The notes: generated by a model from the letters alone, not told the origin. DNA of 26,886 nucleotides from an uncultured Mollicutes bacterium (GCA_900538885.1 UQAI01000018.1:1-26886); one strand, 5' to 3'. Shown: positions 8,224-15,899, numbered from the stretch's first letter. Program-made: numbers and translations.

Positions 8224-9999
8224 ATGAAAAAAACAAAGAACTTTTTATTATCGATAATCCTTCCACGTAGAATGGTAAAATATCGTAATATGCATGGCAT
8301 ATTAGCGTTGTTTATCTATTTAATTGGTATGTTTCTTGCGATAGGTTCACAGTTCATAATGTCTGAAAACTTTGTTGCGAAAGATATGGAACGCACCGAG
8401 TATGTGGAATCGTTAAAAGATAATGATGGTATTAATTTTGCAAATATGCAAGTAATATCATTTTCTGATGATAAAAATATCACTGCAGATGAGGCGAAAG
8501 CCCCAAAAATTACTAAAAGAATTTGTGCTGAAAACTTTGATAATGGAACAACAAGTGTTAAATTTGTTTATGATGATACTTTTACAGCAACAACAATTAA
8601 TGAAAATATCTTACTAGAGTATTATAAGAGCATAAAGGATAGTACTAAAACAGAGATATTTTACGTTTTTGGTAAAGATGAAGTATATTATGTACAAAAC
8701 TTAGATACAACGCTTGATTTGCCAACTGAAGAAAATACCAAGGTATTTGTAAATGATATTTTTACAAAATTTAGTAAAATCAATCGTTTCGAACAAAATG
8801 GAGATACGAAAGTAGATAAATTCGCCGGAGCACTTAGTTATCTTCAAAGATTACAAAGGGTTGATAAGGTTGAATTTGTAAATACAATGAATGAACTACT
8901 AGAAATTGCAGTTGTTGTTAAAAAAGTAGATAACGCAACAGATACAAGTATCAAAACTTTTGATGAATATACGACAACCTTTTTCGCAACACAAGGTATT
9001 TACCATTGTGTATTAAAGGATAAACCAGAAGGTTTTGTAGATCTAATGGTTGTTATAGATGTAAACATGGATACAGATAATGATCATAAAAAATTTACAT
9101 ATTTTGATTATGAAGGTTACATGAAACAAGAACGTACTGATAAAACTACGTATATTCTATGTGTGTACACTTCAAGACGTTTCTTCTTTGTCTATGATTT
9201 ATGCCAAAAATTAGTTGACGGTAAATTTGCTAACCTTGATTATAATGGTAGCAGTGTTTTTGAAAAGACCAAAGCTGGAAATTATAAATATTATCTGCCT
9301 AAAGATCCTAGTGAAATTAAATATAACGCTTATGGCGAATTAGATACAAGATATTGGACTAAAGAAGTAAATGGCGATGATGTATTAAATAAAGATGAAT
9401 TTTATGGTAAAACAATTCTTACTAATAAAGAGGTAGATGAAATTAAACCAGCTGACCGTCATAAAGAAAATTTAGAAGATGCAGTTTACAGCACACATAG
9501 TAGAAGTTATCAATATCGTGATTTATCTACCACAGGATTTGAAGATAGTAATACGCTACTTCGTAAAGGTTTAAATAACTATTTACAAATTGTGTGTGAT
9601 GCGATGATATCAGTTGACGCAGCTAATTATGAACTTATTTATGGCATTATTTCCTTTGGTATTTTCGTAATTTTCCCTCTAATTTTAGTGTTAATAGTAT
9701 GGTTAATGTCCAAAAAACTATTTATGAAAAAAATTAGAGAGTATTATGCCATTGGTGCCATTTGTTACGCTGAAACTGGTTTACTTGCCTTTATAGTCGG
9801 ATTCTTCCTACCTTTTGACAAGTTTGCTTTATATTTAATGCTTGTTCAAGCTTGGTACTTTATCTTTGTTACTTTCCGAATTAACACTGATCCCCAATAT
9901 AATAATGATGAAATAAACAAAGATAATCCAAAACCAGTTGAAGAAAAACTTGAGTTTAAGAAAATTAAAGAATCTTCAAATGCATCAAAAATTGGTTAA
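8224..9999 (+). CDS. Large membrane protein of unknown function
   Basis: A 591-residue protein with one N-terminal membrane helix (about 24-46), a hydrophilic domain of some 425 residues presumably outside the cell, three C-terminal helices (about 473-497, 504-526 and 531-550) and a charged tail. The N-terminal ILPRRMVKYRNMHG followed by a helix, and the helix-domain-helices layout, recall DUF1189 proteins, but those are usually far shorter. I therefore do not assign the family. The large domain is rich in Asp, Lys and Thr and shows no known catalytic motif. The start is ATG with AAAGGA upstream, 29 bp after the previous stop, with no terminator between. It is likely in the rel operon, followed 59 bp later by the SpoIIIAH-like gene. 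Confidence 0.7.
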   Translation: MKKTKNFLLSIILPRRMVKYRNMHGILALFIYLIGMFLAIGSQFIMSENFVAKDMERTEYVESLKDNDGINFANMQVISFSDDKNITADEAKAPKITKRICAENFDNGTTSVKFVYDDTFTATTINENILLEYYKSIKDSTKTEIFYVFGKDEVYYVQNLDTTLDLPTEENTKVFVNDIFTKFSKINRFEQNGDTKVDKFAGALSYLQRLQRVDKVEFVNTMNELLEIAVVVKKVDNATDTSIKTFDEYTTTFFATQGIYHCVLKDKPEGFVDLMVVIDVNMDTDNDHKKFTYFDYEGYMKQERTDKTTYILCVYTSRRFFFVYDLCQKLVDGKFANLDYNGSSVFEKTKAGNYKYYLPKDPSEIKYNAYGELDTRYWTKEVNGDDVLNKDEFYGKTILTNKEVDEIKPADRHKENLEDAVYSTHSRSYQYRDLSTTGFEDSNTLLRKGLNNYLQIVCDAMISVDAANYELIYGIISFGIFVIFPLILVLIVWLMSKKLFMKKIREYYAIGAICYAETGLLAFIVGFFLPFDKFALYLMLVQAWYFIFVTFRINTDPQYNNDEINKDNPKPVEEKLEFKKIKESSNASKIG

Positions 10000-10058
10000 A
10001 AATTGGAATATTTAAACTCCTATTTACATATTATTTAGTGATATATAGGGGGATAAAT

Positions 10059-10565
10059 ATGAAGAAAAATCAATTAGCATTAATTTTTTTAACATTAGTA
10101 GTAATGTTAGCAGTTTGGTACATTAAATCGCCACTTTCGGCGAAGAAAGATGCTAAACCAAACGATGATAATACGACAACGGTAGTTGCTTCATCACGAC
10201 TCGAGTCCATCCGAAATATGCGAGAAGCCGTAACGGAAGAACGTAATGCTAGTGTCGTAGCACTTGATGCGATTATCGCAAGTGCAGATTCTTCATTAAT
10301 GGAAAAAGAACTAGCCTTTATGCAAAAAAAATCTCTTTCGAATTGTACAGAAAAAGAAGTAATGCTTGAAGGTGACATTATCAATATGGGCTATACTGAT
10401 GCATTTGTTCATGCAACTGATGATAGCGTTGAAATAATTGTGATTGCTGAAAAAGAAGATGCCTTAGCGGCCTTAGAAATTATTCAACAAGCTAAAGAAA
10501 GTTTTATAAATATTGATAATTTAGTTGTTAACTTTAAAACCATTGAAGAGTTAAGTATAAACTAA
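10059..10565 (+). CDS. SpoIIIAH-like protein
   Basis: A 168-residue protein with one N-terminal membrane helix (about 5-22), a Ser/Thr/Asp linker and a helical then alpha/beta domain. That domain matches the SpoIIIAH pattern: SRLESIRNMREAVTEERNAS, then LMEKELAFMQKKSL, CTEKEVMLEGDIINMGYTDA, DDSVEIIVIAEK and a last helix-strand. In sporulating Bacillota, SpoIIIAH with SpoIIQ builds a channel between mother cell and forespore. No spoIIIAA-AG genes are here, so this is an orphan and its role is unclear. ATG at 10059 is preferred (AGGGGGAT at 10047-10054); the frame is open from a GTG at 10038. Its stop codon abuts a terminator stem. Confidence 0.75.
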   Translation: MKKNQLALIFLTLVVMLAVWYIKSPLSAKKDAKPNDDNTTTVVASSRLESIRNMREAVTEERNASVVALDAIIASADSSLMEKELAFMQKKSLSNCTEKEVMLEGDIINMGYTDAFVHATDDSVEIIVIAEKEDALAALEIIQQAKESFINIDNLVVNFKTIEELSIN

Positions 10566-10590
10566 TGGGGCGTAATACCCCATTTTTTTT
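10565..10590 (+). terminator. Strong terminator directly before the RluA-type gene
   Basis: The stem ATGGGG (10565-10570) pairs perfectly with CCCCAT (10578-10583) around a 7-nt loop and runs into eight T (10583-10590). It begins in the last base of the SpoIIIAH-like stop codon. The next gene's GAGGTG ribosome site starts immediately after the T run, which leaves no room for a promoter in between. Confidence 0.85.
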
Positions 10591-10600
10591 GAGGTGTAAA

Positions 10601-11458
10601 ATGGAATATTATTCAATTCAAATTAATATAGAAACAACCTTACTTGATTGGTTCAAAAAAATGAAAGTTGCGAAAAACAAATACAATTATTTAATTGACA
10701 ATAATTTATGTTATAGTAATGAACAAACTTTAACGAGAACTAGTATTTTAAAAGATGGTGATTATTTATACATTGATTTATCCAACTATTCAGATATGAT
10801 TGTAAAAAAATGTAAGTATGATTTAGAAATATTATATGAAGATAATTATTTAATAGTTGTGAATAAACCATATGGCTATATAATTTATGATGATGATACT
10901 TCTAAAATAACGGTGACTGATATGGTAAATAGTTACTTACTAGATAAAGGTGAAACTACAATGGCATATCCTGCTCATCGTCTCGATATGGAAACAACGG
11001 GCTGTTTAGTTTATTGTAAAGATATGATTACTCTAGCATACGTTTCTTCACTTTTTGAAGAAAAACTAGTAACTAAAGAATACTTAGCAATAGTTGAAGG
11101 AAAAACTGATCCAAGTGGAACTATAAATCAACCAATTGGTAGTAACAGACATTTGAATAATACGATGGTAGTATCTAGAAATGGCAAGTCAGCACTTACT
11201 AAATATGAAACCATTCATTATGGTAGGAATAGTTCATTAATTAAGGTAATAATTAAAACAGGTAGAACCCATCAGATTAGAGTTCATATGGCTTATATTA
11301 ATCATCCATTAGTGGGAGATGAAAAATATGGTAGTAAAATTAAAACTTCACGCTTAATGCTACACTGCAGTAAAGTTACTTTTGTTTATCCATCTTCGAA
11401 CAAAACAATAACAATTTTATCAAAAATTCCACAAGAAATGAATAAATTTGTATATTAA
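10601..11458 (+). CDS. RluA-family RNA pseudouridine synthase
   Basis: Isomerises uridine to pseudouridine in rRNA or tRNA. The 285 residues carry the family hallmarks: EDNYLIVVNKPYG (about 81-93), the catalytic motif HRLDMETTG with Asp129, a KEYLAIVEG strand, and the C-terminal KTGRTHQIRVHM and HPLVGDEKYG. The first ~75 residues look like a diverged S4-like RNA-binding part. The exact target (RluB/C/D or other) cannot be told from this. The frame is open from an ATG at 10565, but that ATG lies inside the terminator hairpin. ATG 10601 with GAGGTG 4 bases away is the credible start. Transcription must come from read-through or from a promoter inside the upstream gene. Confidence 0.92.
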   Translation: MEYYSIQINIETTLLDWFKKMKVAKNKYNYLIDNNLCYSNEQTLTRTSILKDGDYLYIDLSNYSDMIVKKCKYDLEILYEDNYLIVVNKPYGYIIYDDDTSKITVTDMVNSYLLDKGETTMAYPAHRLDMETTGCLVYCKDMITLAYVSSLFEEKLVTKEYLAIVEGKTDPSGTINQPIGSNRHLNNTMVVSRNGKSALTKYETIHYGRNSSLIKVIIKTGRTHQIRVHMAYINHPLVGDEKYGSKIKTSRLMLHCSKVTFVYPSSNKTITILSKIPQEMNKFVY

Positions 11459-11487
11459 TTGCGATAATAGATAAAAAATAGTATAAT
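11459..11487 (+). promoter_or_regulatory. Promoter of the nuclease lipoprotein gene
   Basis: TTGCGA (11459-11464) and a perfect TATAAT (11482-11487) have ideal 17-bp spacing. They sit directly after the RluA-type gene and 26 bp before the ATG at 11514, whose TTGAGGT ribosome site is at 11499-11505. Confidence 0.7.
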
Positions 11488-11513
11488 TTATAGATGAATT
11501 GAGGTAAAATAAA

Positions 11514-12863
11514 ATGTGCAAAAGAATTAGAACTTTATTTTTAGTAATATTAGTAGTATTAATTTTCAGTTTTACAAGTTGTGTAAATACTGGAAGTGGT
11601 GGCGATACTGATGATGAAAATAAAATAGGTACAGTTATTAATCTACAAACTCCTACCAATTTACAAGTAGAAGTTACAGAAATGATGATTTACATCAGTT
11701 TTGAACAAGTTGAAAAAGCAATGGGCTATTGTGTAAAATTATATGATGTACATAATGATATGCTTGCGAAAACCAATATAAGTGCAGAAGATAATTCGAT
11801 AAGCTATGAACAAAAAGAATTTAACAATGGAACATATTATACAACTGTTCAAGCATTAGGTGATGGTACGACTACCTATAATTCTGTGACTTCAGGAAGA
11901 GTTAGTTTTCAAGTATCTAATGGTATTAAAGAAGGCCCAGTTAAATTAGCAACTCCAACTTCTTTAACTGCAACTTTAAAAGATTCAACTTTAACTGTTA
12001 AATTTAATAGAGTTAGTAACGCTGCTGGATATAAAGTAGTTATAAAAGATTCAAATAACGCTGAAGCTTCTTTTGCTGACCTAGATAGTGCAACAATGAC
12101 TAAAACATTTGATGTTTCAGCCTTTAAAGATGGCGTGTATAGTGTTACTGTTATGGCTAAAGGTGATGGCGAAAAGTACTTAGATTCTGCCTTCAGTAGT
12201 CCTGTTAATTTCACAGTTAAAGCTGGTCAAGGTGAAGATGGTAAATTACCAATTGAATTAAGCAAATACTATAAATCAGTAGAAGGATTAACTGGTGCTG
12301 CCCTTAAAAAAGGTTTAAGAACCCTTATAACTAGTACCCATAAGAAAACTACATCATATGCCGATTGTAAAACATACTTGCAAAATGCAGACCAAGACCC
12401 AAATAATTCAAGTAACATGTTGTTATTCTATACTGCTGAATCTATTAAGAAAACAAATAATATGAATATTTGGAACCGTGAACATGTTTGGGCTCAAAGC
12501 TTAGGTTGGTTCAAAACATCAGGTGCTGGTGCTGACTTACATCACATTAGACCTTGTGACCCAAAAGTTAATAGTAGTAGAGGTAATAAAAAATTTGGAA
12601 CTGGAACATCTTACTATACGCCTAAAGATGAATATAAAGGTGATGTAGCTAGAATTATTTTCTATTTAATGACTCGTTATAGCGAATCAGATAATTACTC
12701 ATTTAAGAGTATTGCCCAATCACAAGAACTATTAGTCGAATGGAATAAGCTAGATCCTGTTAGTCCTCATGAACAACATCGTAATGATTACATTTATACT
12801 ATTCAAGGTAATCGTAATCCATTTATTGATTATCCGGAATTTGTAGATGCAATTTGGGGATAG
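11514..12863 (+). CDS. Lipoprotein nuclease: two Fn3-like domains + endonuclease I
   Basis: A 449-residue surface lipoprotein. Signal peptide with lipobox FTSC (Cys23), then a short Gly/Asp linker. Two beta-sandwich Fn3-like repeats follow (about 44-143 and 144-240; TPTNLQVEV/TPTSLTATL starts and matching GYCVKLYD/GYKVVIKD strands). The endonuclease I domain (about 245-449) has WNREHVWAQS (320-329), the beta-beta-metal core DLHHIRPCDPKVNSSRGN (341-358) and the closing FIDYPEFVDAIWG. Such enzymes cut DNA or RNA with divalent metal outside the cell. The catalytic His and the downstream Asn are present. It likely digests environmental nucleic acids for nucleotide scavenging. It has its own promoter, and a terminator shared with the convergent ATPase gene follows. 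Confidence 0.92.
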   Translation: MCKRIRTLFLVILVVLIFSFTSCVNTGSGGDTDDENKIGTVINLQTPTNLQVEVTEMMIYISFEQVEKAMGYCVKLYDVHNDMLAKTNISAEDNSISYEQKEFNNGTYYTTVQALGDGTTTYNSVTSGRVSFQVSNGIKEGPVKLATPTSLTATLKDSTLTVKFNRVSNAAGYKVVIKDSNNAEASFADLDSATMTKTFDVSAFKDGVYSVTVMAKGDGEKYLDSAFSSPVNFTVKAGQGEDGKLPIELSKYYKSVEGLTGAALKKGLRTLITSTHKKTTSYADCKTYLQNADQDPNNSSNMLLFYTAESIKKTNNMNIWNREHVWAQSLGWFKTSGAGADLHHIRPCDPKVNSSRGNKKFGTGTSYYTPKDEYKGDVARIIFYLMTRYSESDNYSFKSIAQSQELLVEWNKLDPVSPHEQHRNDYIYTIQGNRNPFIDYPEFVDAIWG

Positions 12864-12876
12864 AATATTATAAAAT

Positions 12877-12926
12877 AAAAAGCGATAATAGACAAACATC
12901 TTTTGTTTATCCATTGTCGCTTTTTT
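12877..12926. terminator. Bidirectional terminator between nuclease and ATPase genes
   Basis: A long imperfect stem: AAAAGCGATAAT (about 12878-12889) pairs with ATTGTCGCTTTT (12913-12924) with one wobble, and GACAAAC with GTTTATC inside. Six T follow on the plus side (12921-12926) and an A-rich stretch lies on the other, so it can serve both convergent genes. Confidence 0.8.
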
Positions 12927-12929
12927 GTT

Positions 12930-15572
12930 TTATTTTTTCTTTATAAGTTTACCAATTTCACTGAATATAATTGTTGTTGCTCCAAGTCCTATTGCAATAA
13001 TTAAATGAAGAGGGTCTAATGCAACAAGATTAAAAGCAGAATTTAAGCCTGGAGTGTAACAAATTAAAACTTGAAGAATCATACCTAGTAAGAACGCTAT
13101 AATTAAGAATTTGTTATTAAACGTTGTTTTACTAAAAATAGTTTTGTGAGACTTAATATTAAATGAATGGAACAATTGCGAACTAGATAGAGTAAGGAAT
13201 GCCATTGTTTGGCCAATTGCATGTTTGGCTGCTTCTGTACCACTACCGATAAAATTACCAATAGCATAAGAACCAAGAGCAAGTGCTCCAACCATTATAC
13301 CTTGTAAAATAATTCTTAAACCTAATCCATTAGAGAAGAAACTTTCATCTTTCTTTCTAGGAGGTTCGTTCATAATTTCAGGTTCTGGAAGTTCAGTGCC
13401 AAGCGCAAAGGCAGGTAAACTATCAGTTATTAAGTTAATCCATAGAAGGTGGGTTGCAACAAGAGGAATACCAAAGTTAATGGAAGGGACAATCAAGGAA
13501 ATTAATGAGGCTAGGAAAATAGTTAAAACTTCACCAATGTTACTAGATAACAAATAATGAACTACTTTTCTAATGTTGTCATAAATTCCACGACCTTCTT
13601 TAACAGCTGTAACAATTGTGCTAAAGTTATCGTCAACAAGAACTATATCAGCAGCTTCTTTAGCTACATCAGTACCTGTAATTCCCATTGCACAACCAAT
13701 ATCGGCTTTTTTAAGAGCTGGGGAATCATTAACACCATCACCAGTCATTGCTACAATTTTACCTTTCTTTTGCCATGTTTCAACTATTCTAACTTTATCT
13801 TCAGGGGCTACACGGGCATAAACACTATATTTTTCAATGTTATTGTAAAGCTCTTCATCACTTAAGGCGGCTAGTTCTTTACTTGATATAGCAAGATCTC
13901 CATCTTGAAAGATATTTAAATCTTTTGCGATTGCTTTGGCCGTTAAAATATGGTCGCCAGTTATCATTACAGTTTTAATACCAGCATTTGAAGCTACACG
14001 AATTGCTTCTTTAACTTCTGGTCTTGCGGGGTCAATCATTCCAACTAAGCCTAAGAATTCTAAATTATTTTCAACGGCAGCAGGAGCCATGTCAAGCGGT
14101 AGTTCATCAACAATTTTGTAACCTACTCCAAGTACACGAAGAGCCATTTGAGCCATTTGGTTGTTAGCCTCAAGTGCTTCCGCTAAATTACCATTTTTAG
14201 ATATTCTAATGATTACATCAGGCGCTCCTTTTGTGATTATAATGTATTTGCCAAAATATGGGTAAATTACCGTCATTAGTTTACGATCGGAATCAAATGG
14301 AATGTCGGCGCATCTAGTATATCCATCAAATTCTGGTTTTTTGACGTATTTATTTTTCGCAATAAGAAGAGCAATCTCAGTTGGATCTCCTATTTTCTTT
14401 TCTTTTCCATCAATTACTTCGTATGAAGCATCAGTACATAAAGCAAAAAATTCAAGCATTTTTGATTCTTCATAAGTTAATTCGCTATCAATATCTTTAA
14501 TTTTAGTATTATAGAGTTTTAATACCGTCATTTTATTTTGGGTCAAAGTACCAGTTTTATCAGAACAAATAACACTAGCACATCCAAGAGTTTCTACAGC
14601 AGGTAGTTTTTTAACTATGGCTTTTTGTTTTGCCATCTTTTGAACACCAATTGCAAGGACAACTGTTACTATTGTGGCAAGACCTTCAGGAATGGCCGCA
14701 ACCGCAAGCGCAGTAGCTGTTTTTAAAGCATTTAACCATTCATGTCCGCCTTTTATAAGACTTTCAATAAACTCTAAGGCGAAGACAACTACACAAATGG
14801 CAATACACATAATGCCAATTACTTTACCAATTTGGGTAAGTCTTTTTTGAAGTGGCGTTTCAAGTTCATCTGTGTTCATCAAAGCTTCAGCAATTTTACC
14901 AATTTCGGTATTCATTCCAGTGCCAGTTACTACGGCATATCCTTTTCCGTTTGTAACGTATGTTGAAGAGAATAAACAATTTATCATATCACCAAGTGCT
15001 GGACTTTCTTTAGTTATTATATCACTGGTTTTAATAACGGGAACTGATTCACCAGTTAGGGCACTTTCGTCAACTAATAGGTTAGTTGCTTGAATAACTC
15101 TAGCATCAGCAGGAACAAAGTCACCAGCTTCAATGTAGAAAATATCACCAGGTACTAGTTCATTAGAGTTAATAGTAATAAGTTTTCCTTCTCGGATTAC
15201 TTTTGTTTGAGGTGTACTCATTTTCTTAAGGGCATCTAGAGATTTTTCAGCATTATTTTCTTGAATTGTACCTACAAAAGCATTTATTAAAATGACAACA
15301 ATAATAATTATAGTTTCAATCCAACCTTTTTCTTCAATCCAAGCCTTTGTATCGACGACTACAGAAAGTAGTGCCGCAATAATTAGAATGATTACTAAAA
15401 AGTCCGCAAACTGAGATAAAAACTTAAGAATAAATGGTGTTTTCTTTTTTGAAGCGAGTTCATTTAAGCCATATTTTTCTCTTCGCTTTAAGACCTCGGA
15501 ATCAGTTAAACCAGTATTTTGGTTTGTCGATAGTTCATCAATGATTTCTTGATAGGTTTTGTTTGGGTTCAT
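12930..15572 (-). CDS. P2A-type cation ATPase, probable Mn2+ (or Ca2+) exporter
   Basis: An 880-residue P-type ATPase that pumps a divalent cation out using ATP. Visible: actuator TGES (173-176), phosphorylation motif DKTGTLT with Asp338, TGDGVNDSP (610-618) and about ten membrane helices. The ion site carries E296 (PEGL, M4), N678 and E681 (SSNIGE, M5), and N713 and D717 (NLITDS, M6), like Ca2+ pumps of the SERCA/PMCA group. The usual PEGLP reads PEGLA. Sequence alone cannot separate Ca2+ from Mn2+. The manganese riboswitch in its leader, as for L. lactis yoaB and pneumococcal mgtA, argues for Mn2+ export. The start ATG has AAGGAG 7-8 bases upstream. Confidence 0.93.
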   Translation of the reverse strand: MNPNKTYQEIIDELSTNQNTGLTDSEVLKRREKYGLNELASKKKTPFILKFLSQFADFLVIILIIAALLSVVVDTKAWIEEKGWIETIIIIVVILINAFVGTIQENNAEKSLDALKKMSTPQTKVIREGKLITINSNELVPGDIFYIEAGDFVPADARVIQATNLLVDESALTGESVPVIKTSDIITKESPALGDMINCLFSSTYVTNGKGYAVVTGTGMNTEIGKIAEALMNTDELETPLQKRLTQIGKVIGIMCIAICVVVFALEFIESLIKGGHEWLNALKTATALAVAAIPEGLATIVTVVLAIGVQKMAKQKAIVKKLPAVETLGCASVICSDKTGTLTQNKMTVLKLYNTKIKDIDSELTYEESKMLEFFALCTDASYEVIDGKEKKIGDPTEIALLIAKNKYVKKPEFDGYTRCADIPFDSDRKLMTVIYPYFGKYIIITKGAPDVIIRISKNGNLAEALEANNQMAQMALRVLGVGYKIVDELPLDMAPAAVENNLEFLGLVGMIDPARPEVKEAIRVASNAGIKTVMITGDHILTAKAIAKDLNIFQDGDLAISSKELAALSDEELYNNIEKYSVYARVAPEDKVRIVETWQKKGKIVAMTGDGVNDSPALKKADIGCAMGITGTDVAKEAADIVLVDDNFSTIVTAVKEGRGIYDNIRKVVHYLLSSNIGEVLTIFLASLISLIVPSINFGIPLVATHLLWINLITDSLPAFALGTELPEPEIMNEPPRKKDESFFSNGLGLRIILQGIMVGALALGSYAIGNFIGSGTEAAKHAIGQTMAFLTLSSSQLFHSFNIKSHKTIFSKTTFNNKFLIIAFLLGMILQVLICYTPGLNSAFNLVALDPLHLIIAIGLGATTIIFSEIGKLIKKK

Positions 15573-15601
15573 TTCTTTTTTCTCCTTAATAAAGTTATAA
15601 A

Positions 15602-15639
15602 TAAAAAGACCATTATTCTAAAAATAGAATAAAGGTCTT
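15602..15639 (-). terminator. Riboswitch expression-platform terminator
   Basis: On the minus strand AAGACC (15639-15634) pairs with GGTCTT (15611-15606). After one mismatch an 8-bp stem follows (15632-15625 with 15620-15613) around a TTTT loop, and a T run lies after the stem (15607-15603). The AAGACC strand is also the conserved 3' end of the aptamer, so terminator and aptamer are mutually exclusive. This is the expected arrangement for a switch that turns on when ligand is bound. Confidence 0.85.
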
Positions 15640-15724
15640 GCATTTCCAGTGAATCTTAGTTCCGGATTGTTAATCGTGATGACGAAACTAAGTCAAGATC
15701 AAGTCTTGTGCTACTCCCCTTCGG
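15631..15724 (-). promoter_or_regulatory. yybP-ykoY (Mn2+) riboswitch aptamer
   Basis: Read on the minus strand, the conserved elements occur in order: AAGGGGAGTAGC (5' side of P1 and loop 1), a CAAGA/TCTTG hairpin, ACTTAGTT pairing with AACTAAG, the CGTCATCACG loop, a GATT/AATC hairpin, CCGG, a short last hairpin and GCAAGACCTT. P1 pairs AAGG with CCTT. This is the pattern of the manganese-sensing yybP-ykoY class (Rfam RF00080). Mn2+ should stabilise P1 and prevent the overlapping terminator, switching the ATPase gene on. A weak -10 (TATACT, 15746-15741) lies upstream, with no clear -35. Confidence 0.9.
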
Positions 15725-15783
15725 ATGCTGTAATGTCATAAGTATAAGAATATTAACTTATAACTATAGCTATTTTTGAATGA

Positions 15784-15857
15784 TGGAGGCTCCGGCCGGA
15801 TTTGAACCGGCGATCAGGGTGTTGCAGACCCACGCCTTACCGCTTGGCTACAGAGCC
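15784..15857 (-). tRNA. tRNA-Cys (GCA)
   Basis: A 74-nt gene with encoded CCA. The acceptor stem GGCTCTG pairs with CGGAGCC (one G-U), the D arm is GCC/GGC, the anticodon loop is CTGCAAC (anticodon GCA), and the T arm is GCCGG-TTCAAAT-CCGGC. The discriminator is U73, as expected for cysteine. The bottom pair of the anticodon stem is a U-U mismatch. It has its own promoter and lies 59 bp upstream of the riboswitch in the same direction. Confidence 0.96.
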
Positions 15858-15870
15858 ATTAGACTGGAAT

Positions 15871-15899
15871 ATTATACAATAAATTGTACAATAAGTCAA
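15871..15899 (-). promoter_or_regulatory. tRNA-Cys promoter
   Basis: On the minus strand TTGACT (15899-15894) and TATAAT (15876-15871) are separated by exactly 17 bp, 13 bases before the mature tRNA 5' end. It is the best match to the consensus in the window. The spacer contains the palindrome ATTGTACAAT (15883-15892). Confidence 0.88.

Noticed and set aside
10070..10384. Minus-strand frame of 104 codons
   Set aside because: Antisense shadow of the SpoIIIAH-like gene; no ribosome site.
10565..10600. Upstream ATG extension of the RluA-type protein
   Set aside because: The extra codons come from the terminator hairpin and T run. The ribosome site is placed for ATG 10601.
11420..11659. Minus-strand frame across the 11.46-11.51 kb gap
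   Set aside because: It overlaps the end of the RluA-type gene, the promoter at 11459-11487 and the start of the nuclease gene, and has no coding character.
11461..12891. GCGATAATAGA occurs at 11461 and again at 12882
   Set aside because: The two copies belong to unrelated elements (promoter spacer and terminator stem). An 11-base match in AT-rich DNA is easily chance.
13557..13865. Plus-strand frames at 13557-13865, 13618-13821, 13936-14121 and 14872-15093
   Set aside because: All are antisense to the conserved ATPase gene, overlap each other and give low-complexity products.
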